DNA from: Gemmatimonadota bacterium
GTDB taxonomy: Bacteria > Gemmatimonadota > Gemmatimonadetes > Palauibacterales > Palauibacteraceae
NCBI GenBank assembly: GCA_016649455.1
Contig: JAENXO010000040.1
Coordinates: 1-11,361, forward strand
Length of the DNA: 11,361 nucleotides
Direction of reading: 5' to 3'
The first letter of the stretch is position 1. Every line of letters starts with the position of its first letter. Below the pieces are notes generated by a model that made no database searches, was not told the DNA's origin, and was given only the letters and a program-made list of their open reading frames with translations. This document shows positions 4,695 through 11,361 of the stretch, one piece after another. The position numbers were made by a program, and so were the translations under genes.

Positions 4695-7466
4695 TCAATT
4701 CACCATCGCGATCGGCTCGGGCACCAGGTCTTCCGTCAGCACCCTGACGTTCCCGAAGCCCAGCTCGCGGATACTCTCCTCGATCTCGGCGCGATCTCCG
4801 ACCACGACCCACACCATCCGGTCCGGGTCGAGGAACTGGCGGGCGACGGCGGTCGCCTGATCCGAGGTGACTCCACGGATCGCGTCGGCGTAGGTGTCGA
4901 AGTGGTCGTCCGGCAGACCGAATCGGACGATCTCCGCCAGCGAGCCATTCACCGAATTGATCGTCTCCCAGCTTCCCGGCAGGGACAGCGTGAGGTTGTC
5001 CACGGCCTTCGTCAGCTCCTCTTCGGTGACCGGTCGCGGACCGCGGATCGCTTCGATCTCGTTTCGGATTTCCTGCAGAGACTCGGCCGTCTTGTCGGTC
5101 TGCACGGCAGCATACACGACGAACGGGCGTTGTCCGGCCGCGTCCCACGCAAAGCTCTGCGCTCCGTACGACCAGTGCTTGTCCTCCCGCAGATTCATGT
5201 TGATCCGAGAGATGAACGCTCCGCCGAGCACCGTATTCATGGTCTCGAAAGCCACTTCGTCAGGATTCGCCGTCGGCGGAATGAGCTGGGCGGCGAGTAC
5301 CACCGACTGCGGCGCGTCGGGCTTGTCGAGAATGAACACAGTGGCAGCAGACGGCGCCGGGACTACTGCGAGATTCTTCGCCGGCGCGTTGCCCCGTTCC
5401 CAGCCGCCGAACGCAGCTTCGAGCTGCGGAACCAGCTCCGACAGCGTCACGTCTCCAGCCACGACCAGCGTGGCGTTGTCCGGCGTGTACCAGGTCTGGT
5501 GGAAGCTCACCAGGTCCTGGCGGTTCATCGCCTCGACCGAAGCCACAGTACCGCTGCCGGTCAACGGCTGGGAGTAGGCGTGACCCGTACCGTACAGGAG
5601 GGGCGGCAGCGCGCGCATGGCCATGCCCATCGGCTGTGCCTTCTCCTGCTGAATCCCCGCCAGGCGCTGCCTGCGCTGGCGCTCGAGCTCGGACTCGGGG
5701 AACGAAGGATTCCGGACCACGTCCACGAACAGTTCCAGCGACGGGTCGAGTTTGTCCTTCAGAGCTGACAGCGAAACGGTGTTCAGATCGAGATTCGCGC
5801 CGGATCCGATGGATGCCCCGAGGAGCGCGAGTTGCTCACTGATCTCCAGCGCGCTTCGGCTCTCGGTTCCCTCGTCCATCATCGTCGCCGTCATGCTGGC
5901 GAGCCCGGGCCGCGTGGGCGGGTCCGCCGCGTAGCCGGCATCGACCAGCAGCTGCATGCGCACCAGCGGCAGATTGGGTCGCTCCGCCAGTACCACCTCG
6001 AGGCCATTGGACAGGGTGGCCCGCTGCACCTCAGGGAAGTCCGGCACCGGAGCAGTCCCCACGACCGGCAGAGCCGACCTGTCAGCACCGGCTCCAGAGG
6101 CCATCAGTTCCGGGAACGGCTGCACTTCCATGACGAACACGCCGTCGGACACCCAGCGCTGCGCGGCCTCCTGGACATCCTGGGCCGTGGCGCTCTCAAC
6201 GCGTTCGTTCTGCGTCAGGTAAAACTCCGGGTCGCCAGCATAGACTTCACCCTGGGCGAGTCGATCCGACTTTCCGCCGAATCCCCCAACCCGTTCGATT
6301 CCCCGCAGGAAGGCTGCGCGCTGCTGCGTTTTGACCCGTTCCATTTCCTCGGCGGTCGGACCCTCGGCCAGGAAGCGATCGAGCTCCTCGCGCAACGTCG
6401 CTTCGACCACGGACAGATCCACGTCTGGCTGCGCTGTCGCGTTGATCACGAAGTAGCTACCGATCTCACGGGAACTGGTGTACGCTGAAACATTCGTCGC
6501 GATCTGGTCTTCGTACACGAGGCGCTTGTACAGCCGTGAAGTCTTGCCGGACGCGAGAACGCCTCCAGCGAGACTCAGCCTTGTGAGATCCTCCGACCTC
6601 CACTCCGGAACATTCCAGACCATGTACACGCGGGCATGCGGCACCCGGTCCTGCATCACGTGCCGGTGTTCACCGGTCTGCGGCGCGATCCAGGTCTCGT
6701 GCCGCGCGATGGGCGGACCGGGAGGAATATCACCGAAGTATGTCTCGACCTTGCTGATCGCTGTCGCGACGTCGATATCGCCCGCCACAGAAAGCACAGC
6801 GTTCTGCGGACCGTAGTATGCCTGGAACCACTCGTGCACGTCGTCCAGACTCGCGGAGTCCAGGTCCTCCATCGAGCCGATGACCGAATGTGAATACGGG
6901 TGGCCGGCTGGATAGGTACTCCCGTAAATCTCTTCCCATACCCGTCCGTAGGGCTGGTTCTCGCCCTGGCGCTTCTCGTTCTGAACGACGCCCCGCTGCT
7001 CGTCCAGCCGTTCCTGGTCGATCGCCCCGAGCAGATGCCCCATTCGATCCGACTCCATCCACAGGGCCAGGTCCACCGCGGAGGTCGGGACATTCTGGAA
7101 GTAGTTCGTGCGGTCCTGATTCGTGGTGCCGTTGAGGTCCGTTGCGCCGAGCGGTTCGAGCACCTCGAAGTAGTCCGTATCCACGTTCTCGCTCCCGTTG
7201 AACATCAGGTGCTCGAACAGATGGGCGAACCCGGTCTTCCCGAGCTTCTCGTTCTTCGACCCGACGTGATACCAGACGTTCACGGCGACGATCGGCGCCT
7301 TGTGGTCCTCGTGCACGAGCAAGGTGAGCCCGTTGTCGAGGACGTGGCGTGTGAACGGAATCGGGGCATCGGCCGACGATGTCTCCTGCGACGAGGCGGT
7401 CGCTGGTACCAGCTGCGCGGCGAGGACCGCGATCAGGGAGACCAGAATTGGGCGAAATTGTCTCAT
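4695..7466 (-). CDS. Secreted M16-family zinc metallopeptidase, two-half (pitrilysin/insulinase-like)
   Basis: This 923-aa protein has a signal peptide (residues 1-26, core ILVSLIAVLAAQLV, then ATAS) and two M16 halves. The N-terminal half (about 35-470) is active. It has the inverted zinc motif HLFEH at 82-86 and the third ligand Glu near E164 in VVQNEKRQ, about 78 residues later as the family expects. The C-terminal half (about 480-923) opens again with LSNGLEVVLAE but has ASMTATMMDEG around 520-530 where the zinc motif would be, so it is non-catalytic. It keeps the Arg/Tyr substrate-binding segment NLREDKHWSYG (about 760). The protein should degrade peptides in the periplasm or at the cell surface. 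ATG at 7466 is chosen over an upstream in-frame start at 7676 because GGAGG lies 5 bases before it and the signal peptide begins here. The gene appears to be a single transcription unit. Confidence 0.95.
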   Translation of the reverse strand: MRQFRPILVSLIAVLAAQLVPATASSQETSSADAPIPFTRHVLDNGLTLLVHEDHKAPIVAVNVWYHVGSKNEKLGKTGFAHLFEHLMFNGSENVDTDYFEVLEPLGATDLNGTTNQDRTNYFQNVPTSAVDLALWMESDRMGHLLGAIDQERLDEQRGVVQNEKRQGENQPYGRVWEEIYGSTYPAGHPYSHSVIGSMEDLDSASLDDVHEWFQAYYGPQNAVLSVAGDIDVATAISKVETYFGDIPPGPPIARHETWIAPQTGEHRHVMQDRVPHARVYMVWNVPEWRSEDLTRLSLAGGVLASGKTSRLYKRLVYEDQIATNVSAYTSSREIGSYFVINATAQPDVDLSVVEATLREELDRFLAEGPTAEEMERVKTQQRAAFLRGIERVGGFGGKSDRLAQGEVYAGDPEFYLTQNERVESATAQDVQEAAQRWVSDGVFVMEVQPFPELMASGAGADRSALPVVGTAPVPDFPEVQRATLSNGLEVVLAERPNLPLVRMQLLVDAGYAADPPTRPGLASMTATMMDEGTESRSALEISEQLALLGASIGSGANLDLNTVSLSALKDKLDPSLELFVDVVRNPSFPESELERQRRQRLAGIQQEKAQPMGMAMRALPPLLYGTGHAYSQPLTGSGTVASVEAMNRQDLVSFHQTWYTPDNATLVVAGDVTLSELVPQLEAAFGGWERGNAPAKNLAVVPAPSAATVFILDKPDAPQSVVLAAQLIPPTANPDEVAFETMNTVLGGAFISRINMNLREDKHWSYGAQSFAWDAAGQRPFVVYAAVQTDKTAESLQEIRNEIEAIRGPRPVTEEELTKAVDNLTLSLPGSWETINSVNGSLAEIVRFGLPDDHFDTYADAIRGVTSDQATAVARQFLDPDRMVWVVVGDRAEIEESIRELGFGNVRVLTEDLVPEPIAMVN

Positions 7467-7471
7467 CAAAA

Positions 7472-7476
7472 CCTCC
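7472..7476 (-). promoter_or_regulatory. Ribosome binding site of the M16 peptidase gene
   Basis: GGAGG on the - strand lies 5 bases before the ATG at 7466. It decides the start: the open frame continues another 70 codons upstream, but that part has no signal peptide or family similarity. Confidence 0.8.
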
Positions 7477-7646
7477 GGCGTGGCTCGAACCAGTGCATCG
7501 CGACTGTATGTTGAACGGGATTCAGCATCGAGGAGAGGCGGTCGGGCTTCGATAGAAGTGTTTGGGACACAACCGCTTACCTCGCAACGTATCGGAGAGC
7601 GCCCGGTGATCCGATCCGCTTGACCTTCCGACGAGCACCCGGATTC

Positions 7647-7661
7647 GGTTACCGTGTAACC
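7647..7661. promoter_or_regulatory. 15-bp inverted repeat, candidate operator
   Basis: GGTTAC and GTAACC are perfect inverted arms around CGT. The element lies 54 bp before the start of the DUF1624 gene, within reach of its promoter. This fits a dimeric repressor or activator site, but with 6-bp arms chance is not excluded. Confidence 0.35.
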
Positions 7662-7715
7662 CTGATAAGAGAGCAAGAGCCGGTCCGTTCAATCCGAATC
7701 TCGAGATGATCCCGG

Positions 7716-8891
7716 ATGCCCGTCGCACAGCTTGATCCAGTACCGCGGTCCCGCATCCTGTCCCTGGACGCACAGCGCGGCCTGATCATGGTCATCATGG
7801 CCATCGATCACGCCGCGTTCTTCGTCGCCAAGCGTCACCCGGGTGAATTCTGGGGTCTGCCGCTGCCGGTCCACCCGAACTGGCTGTCGTTCCTCACCCG
7901 ACACATCTCGCATCTCTGCGCGCCGGGCTTCTTCCTGCTCATGGGCGCGGGGATCGTCCTGTTCGGCGAGTCCCGACGCCAGCGTGGCTGGTCGGAGGCC
8001 AGAATCGCACGGCACTTCGTCGTGCGGGGCGTCGTACTGCTCCTCGTGCAGCAGGTGATCGAGAACCCGGCGTGGATCATCGGATCCGTCGTTCCGTATC
8101 CGGACGCCTGGTACTTCCCACCCTCGATTCCGGGTGAACCCGGGCCGCTCATGCTTGTGCTGGCCGTGCTGTCGGCACTTGGCGTGGCGCTGATCCTCGT
8201 CGGCCTGCTTCAGAAGCTCCCCGGCTGGATCCTCGGGCTCGCCGGGATCGGGGCAATCGTTCTCTCGCAGGCCATGGTTCCGGGACGGGAAATGGCGAGC
8301 TTTCCATTCTCACCGCTGCTGCGACTCACGTTCGCTCCCGGGCAGACCGGGATCCTCCTCGTCATGTATCCGGTCATCCCCTGGCTCGGGGTGGCGCTCC
8401 TGGGCGCGGCGTTCGGGAAGGCGCTGTCGCATGACCGGGACCGGACCCTGAGGCTGGTCCCGCTGGTGGGCCTCGGCCTCGTGGGTCTGTTCATTACGCT
8501 GCGTCTGCTCGGCGGATTCGGGAATACCCATCCGTGGGACGGCCTCGGGCTGATGAACTTCCTGAACATGACGAAGTACCCGCCGAGCATCGTGTTCCTT
8601 TCCTTCGCGATCGGAACCAACCTGCTGCTCATCGGCCTGTTCGAGCGCATCACGCCGCTGGTCGAGCGGTACGGAGGCTGGCTGCTGACCTTCGGACGGA
8701 CGGCTCTGTTCTTCTACATTCTCCACATCTGGCTGTACATGCTGCTGGGTCTTCCGTTCAGGCACGGAACCGGTTTTGGCCTGCTGTACCTGGTATGGGC
8801 GATCGGCCTGGTGATCCTGCTGCCACTGTGCAAGCGCTACGAGCGCTTCAAGGCCGGAAAGCCAGCCGAATCGGTGTGGAGGCTGTTCTAG
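7716..8891 (+). CDS. DUF1624 / heparan-alpha-glucosaminide N-acetyltransferase-like integral membrane protein
   Basis: This 391-aa polytopic membrane protein has about ten hydrophobic helices. The first carries the family signature RILSLDAQRGLIMVIMAIDH (residues 13-32), that is, LDxxRGL followed by an Asp-His pair (D31-H32). Next comes a conserved segment around LCAPGFFLLMGAG (67-79). Later helices include LLTFGRTALFFYILHIWLYM, typical of the C-terminal part of this superfamily and of acyltransferase-like YeiB relatives. Members are thought to move acyl groups across the membrane onto sugars; the substrate here cannot be read from the sequence. ATG at 7716 fits the short cytoplasmic N-terminus, though no strong ribosome binding site precedes it. 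The next gene starts 104 bp downstream on the same strand with no clear terminator between, so the two may be cotranscribed. Confidence 0.85.
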   Translation: MPVAQLDPVPRSRILSLDAQRGLIMVIMAIDHAAFFVAKRHPGEFWGLPLPVHPNWLSFLTRHISHLCAPGFFLLMGAGIVLFGESRRQRGWSEARIARHFVVRGVVLLLVQQVIENPAWIIGSVVPYPDAWYFPPSIPGEPGPLMLVLAVLSALGVALILVGLLQKLPGWILGLAGIGAIVLSQAMVPGREMASFPFSPLLRLTFAPGQTGILLVMYPVIPWLGVALLGAAFGKALSHDRDRTLRLVPLVGLGLVGLFITLRLLGGFGNTHPWDGLGLMNFLNMTKYPPSIVFLSFAIGTNLLLIGLFERITPLVERYGGWLLTFGRTALFFYILHIWLYMLLGLPFRHGTGFGLLYLVWAIGLVILLPLCKRYERFKAGKPAESVWRLF

Positions 8892-8995
8892 GACCGGACC
8901 GTGAATGCCTTGCTGTCGGCCGGACTGCCCGGACCCCTTCCCGCCTCCCGAACGGCGCGGTAAGCTGTCCGGACAACCTCACCCAGCGAGGCAGA

Positions 8996-11155
8996 ATGAA
9001 TTTGAGATCTCCGTTCGCCCGCGGCTCTGTTCTGACGACTGCTACCCTCCCCTTCCTCCTCGTTCTCTGTCTTGCAGGCGTGACCGCCTGCGGGGATCGG
9101 AGCGCGTCGACCGAATCCTCCACCGCCAGCCAGGACGACCCGTACATCTGGCTCGAGGAAGTGGACGGCGACCGGGCGCTCGCATGGGTGTCCGAGCAGA
9201 ACGAGCACTCCCTGGAACGGCTCCAGTCGGACGCGCGGTACGAGCCGCTACGAGATGAGGCGCTCGCCCTCTACGAAGCGTCGGATCGGATCCCGTACGG
9301 CAGCTACTTCGGCGGCATGGTCCACAACTTCTGGCAGGACGAGGACAACGTGCGGGGAATCTGGCGGCGCACGACGCTGGATTCCTACGCAACGGACAGT
9401 CCGGAGTGGGAGACGGTTCTCGACGTAGACGCCCTGGCAGAAGAAGAGAGCGAAAACTGGGTGTACAAGGGGAGGTCCTGCCTGCCTCCCGACTACCGGC
9501 TCTGCCTCGTGACCCTGTCTCGTGGCGGGGGCGACGCGGTGGTTACCCGTGAGTTCGACGCGGTGACGAAGTCGTTCGTCGAGGACGGTTTCTTCGTGCC
9601 CGAGGCGAAGTCGAACGTGTCGTGGGTCGATGAGAACACCCTGTTCGTGGGCACCGATTGGGGAGAGGGCTCCCTCACATCCTCCGGATATCCGCGCACT
9701 GTTCGCGTATGGCGCCGGGGCACGCCGCTGGCCGACGCCCGGCAGATCGCGGAAGCCGATTCGAGCGATGTCAGCATCGGCGGCTTCGTGACCTGGCGCC
9801 CGGAAGGGACGACTCGATTCGTCCAGCGGACTCCCCAGTTCTTCAAGTCGGAGCTGTTCTGGCTGAACGATGAGTTCGAGCCGATTCGGGTCCCACTGCA
9901 GGAAGACGCGAGGTTCTCCGGCCTGGTGGACGACCGGCTCCTCGTGCTGCTCCGGTCCGACTGGGTAGTGGACGGCACCACCTTCCCAGCCGGCAGTCTC
10001 GTGTCGATGAGTCTCCCTGAGTCCGTCGGGACCGGGGAGCCGGCAGAGGTTGAGCTCATCCTCGCGCCCACCGATCGCAGCGCCATCCGGGGAGTCTCCG
10101 AAACTCGTGACGCGGCGTACGTGAGCATGCTGGAAGAGGTCACCGGGTCCGTTCTCCGGCTGACGCGCACGGCCGACGGGTGGAATCTCGAGCCGGTCGA
10201 TCTTCCGGCCAACGGCAATGTGTCGCTGACTTCCACGGACGCCTTCTCGAATGTCGTGATGGCCTCCTACCAGAGCTTCACCGTTCCAAACCGGTTGTAC
10301 CTGACGCGAGACGGATCCAATCCACGCGTGATCAAGTCATTACCGGACCGCTTCGATGCTTCGGGTTTCGTGACCGAGCAGCAGTTCGCCACGAGCGCCG
10401 ACGGCGAGAAAATTCCGTACTTCGTCGTGCGTCCGGCCGACCTGCCGTTCGACGGTACCGCGCCGACTCTGCTGTATGGGTACGGTGGCTTTGAAGTCTC
10501 CCTGACCCCGTCGTACGCCAGCCCGGGGACGATCGCGTGGCTCAAGCAGGGCGGCGTGTACGTGCTCGCAAATATCCGTGGCGGCGGCGAATTCGGACCG
10601 AGGTGGCACGAGGCGGCGCTGCTGGAGAATCGGCAGCGCGCATTCGATGACTTCATCGCGGTCGGCGAGGACCTCGTGGCGAGGGGAATCACGAGTCCCC
10701 AGCACCTCGGAATCTCGGGTGGCAGCAACGGCGGCCTGCTGGTCGGGGCCGTGATCACCCAGCGACCCGACCTGTTCGGAGCCGTGGTGTGTGCCGTGCC
10801 GCTGCTCGACATGCTGAGGTATCACAAGCTGTTGGCAGGGGCGAGCTGGATGGCCGAATACGGCAACCCCGACGATCCCGAGATGCGGGCCGTGATCGAG
10901 GCGTACTCACCGTATCAGAACGTCAGCCCGGACGTGGAGTACCCGGAGATCTTCTTCTGGACGAACACGCGGGACGACCGGGTCCACCCCGGGCACCCGC
11001 GGAAGATGGTGGCCCGCATGCAGGAGCAGGGGCACCCGGTACTGTATTACGAGAACACGGAGGGCGGTCACTCGGCCGGCGCGAACTTGAGACAGGCCGC
11101 GACGACATCGGCGCTGACCACGGTCTACCTGCTTCAGCAGTTGAAGGACGACTGA
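8996..11155 (+). CDS. Prolyl oligopeptidase family (S9) serine peptidase, lipoprotein
   Basis: This 719-aa peptidase, near the usual length for the family, cleaves short peptides, classically after proline. ATG at 8996 follows GAGG by a few bases and starts a lipoprotein signal peptide: core LPFLLVLCLAGV, lipobox VTAC with Cys32. The open frame upstream is shadow of the previous gene. After a Ser/Thr linker comes the family N-terminal motif DDPYIWLEEVDG, then a beta-propeller (about 85-450) and an alpha/beta-hydrolase domain (about 480-719). The catalytic Ser is S577 in GGSNGG, the Asp is in TRDDRVHPGH (D661 most likely, D660 adjacent), and the His is H692 in EGGHSAG. The segment NIRGGGEFGPRWHEA upstream of the nucleophile is also typical. 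Membrane anchoring places it in the periplasm or at the outer membrane, where it could work with the M16 peptidase on peptides. Confidence 0.95.
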   Translation: MNLRSPFARGSVLTTATLPFLLVLCLAGVTACGDRSASTESSTASQDDPYIWLEEVDGDRALAWVSEQNEHSLERLQSDARYEPLRDEALALYEASDRIPYGSYFGGMVHNFWQDEDNVRGIWRRTTLDSYATDSPEWETVLDVDALAEEESENWVYKGRSCLPPDYRLCLVTLSRGGGDAVVTREFDAVTKSFVEDGFFVPEAKSNVSWVDENTLFVGTDWGEGSLTSSGYPRTVRVWRRGTPLADARQIAEADSSDVSIGGFVTWRPEGTTRFVQRTPQFFKSELFWLNDEFEPIRVPLQEDARFSGLVDDRLLVLLRSDWVVDGTTFPAGSLVSMSLPESVGTGEPAEVELILAPTDRSAIRGVSETRDAAYVSMLEEVTGSVLRLTRTADGWNLEPVDLPANGNVSLTSTDAFSNVVMASYQSFTVPNRLYLTRDGSNPRVIKSLPDRFDASGFVTEQQFATSADGEKIPYFVVRPADLPFDGTAPTLLYGYGGFEVSLTPSYASPGTIAWLKQGGVYVLANIRGGGEFGPRWHEAALLENRQRAFDDFIAVGEDLVARGITSPQHLGISGGSNGGLLVGAVITQRPDLFGAVVCAVPLLDMLRYHKLLAGASWMAEYGNPDDPEMRAVIEAYSPYQNVSPDVEYPEIFFWTNTRDDRVHPGHPRKMVARMQEQGHPVLYYENTEGGHSAGANLRQAATTSALTTVYLLQQLKDD

Positions 11156-11168
11156 CCCGAACGAGTCA

Positions 11169-11206
11169 CGGCGTGGCCGGCCAGCCTGGTTGGACCGGCC
11201 ACGCCG
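11169..11206. terminator. Strong hairpin between the S9 peptidase and copper amine oxidase genes
   Basis: CGGCGTGGCCGG (11169-11180) pairs perfectly with CCGGCCACGCCG (11195-11206), a 12-bp stem with a 14-base loop. It starts 14 bp after the S9 stop and lies 16 bp beyond the stop of the convergent gene, so it can serve both. Like the hairpin at 4628, it lacks a T-run. Confidence 0.75.
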
Positions 11207-11221
11207 AGCGGGTGTCCCGGG

Positions 11222-11361
11222 TTACGGCGTCTCCGGCAGATCCATCGCCGGGTTCTGATCGAAGAAGTCGAACGGCCGCAGCTCGAACCAGTGCCACAGC
11301 ACCGGCATCACCGGCCAGTCCTCGGCGCGCACCACGTGGTGCATCCCGATCGTGTGCCACA
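11222..11361 (-). CDS. Copper amine oxidase, C-terminal end (5' part outside the window)
   Basis: The last 45 codons of a gene enter from the right edge on the - strand and end at TAA (11222-11224). The peptide reads WHTIGMHHVVRAEDWPVMP, then a segment ending LRPFDFFDQNPAMDLPETP. This matches, from memory, the C-terminus of bacterial copper/TPQ amine oxidases: WxTxGxxHxPRxEDWPxMP, then GFxLxPxGFFDxNPALDVP. The second His of MHH (codon at 11336-11338) aligns with the third copper ligand of the Arthrobacter enzyme. The full enzyme oxidises primary amines to aldehydes with release of ammonia and hydrogen peroxide, usually in the periplasm. The TPQ tyrosine and other copper ligands lie outside the window, so activity cannot be judged. 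A longer open frame over the same bases (11166-11360) is an Arg/Ala-rich shadow. Confidence 0.85.
   Translation of the reverse strand, partial: WHTIGMHHVVRAEDWPVMPVLWHWFELRPFDFFDQNPAMDLPETP

Larger units (their letters stand above)
7467..7715. other. Divergent intergenic region between the M16 and DUF1624 genes
   Basis: Both flanking genes start outward from this 249-bp stretch, so it must hold two promoters. I see no convincing -35/-10 pair for either. On the - strand, TACAGT near 7510 is only a 4-of-6 match to a -10 box. TTGACC at 7620-7625 on + looks like a -35 box but has no good -10 at 16-18 bp. The clearest structure is the inverted repeat at 7647-7661. No small ORF with a ribosome binding site and no tRNA is visible. 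Confidence 0.5.

Noticed and set aside
4671..5768. Open + strand frame of 365 codons antisense to the M16 gene
   Set aside because: Its composition (His, Arg and Val repeats) is typical antisense shadow, and the - strand frame has the complete M16 protein with catalytic motif.
8966..8975. 10-bp palindrome TGTCCGGACA before the S9 gene
   Set aside because: It is short, G/C-rich and expected by chance in such sequence. No promoter elements accompany it.
8534..8995. Upstream extension of the S9 peptidase frame
   Set aside because: It overlaps the end of the DUF1624 gene in another frame and is Arg/Ala-rich. The lipoprotein signal begins at ATG 8996.
11166..11360. 64-codon - strand frame at the right edge
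   Set aside because: It is an Ala/Arg-rich shadow that also reads through the terminator hairpin. The neighbouring - strand frame gives the copper amine oxidase C-terminus.
1..11361. CRISPR arrays, tRNA or rRNA genes, transposons, phage genes
   Set aside because: I saw no regularly spaced repeats, cloverleaf-type sequence, transposase motifs or terminal inverted repeats. The coding sequence runs nearly end to end with ordinary metabolic and envelope genes.

Overview
This is a high-GC bacterial window (roughly 60-65% G+C by eye) with Shine-Dalgarno-led genes, many secreted or lipid-anchored proteins, and short intergenic gaps. The mix is a periplasmic nitrate reductase, a prokaryotic pentameric ligand-gated channel, an M16 twin-domain peptidase, an S9 oligopeptidase lipoprotein and a copper amine oxidase. 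It suggests a Gram-negative, environmental, didermic bacterium. My best guess is Gemmatimonadota or a related phylum, but this rests on gene style alone and is not proven. I saw no tRNA, rRNA, CRISPR array, insertion sequence or phage gene.

Region 1 (1-2866, + strand) is the tail of a nap operon. It holds the C-terminal part of napA, then a napB-like lipoprotein whose ATG overlaps the napA stop by one base. A 193-aa protein I do not recognise follows 2 bp later, and then an Rrf2-family regulator starting at TTG 3 bp after that. The NapB-like protein carries four CXXCH haem sites arranged as two successive NapB-type dihaem units, so it looks like a duplicated, tetrahaem NapB. The Rrf2 protein has three cysteines where IscR and NsrR hold their Fe-S cluster, so the operon may carry its own NO, redox or iron sensor.

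Region 2 (2874-4079, - strand) holds a single gene for a Cys-less prokaryotic pentameric ligand-gated ion channel (GLIC/ELIC type), convergent with the Rrf2 gene. Its upstream region contains a perfect 16-bp palindrome.

Region 3 (4098-4660, + strand) holds a 46-aa membrane peptide that looks like the head of a larger membrane protein. After it, in the same reading frame, comes a winged-helix regulator of the HTH_34 type, then a strong 11-bp hairpin.

Region 4 (4695-7466, - strand) is one large secreted M16 peptidase with an active N-terminal half and a degenerate C-terminal half. A 249-bp divergent intergenic region (7467-7715) with a 15-bp inverted repeat separates it from region 5.

Region 5 (7716-11155, + strand) holds a polytopic membrane protein of the DUF1624 / heparan-alpha-glucosaminide N-acetyltransferase type and a prolyl oligopeptidase (S9) lipoprotein, closed by a 12-bp hairpin. 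At the right edge, on the - strand, is the last 45 residues of a copper amine oxidase, running off the window. Regions 4 and 5 together read as envelope peptide and amine degradation, while region 1 is anaerobic or redox-balancing respiration.
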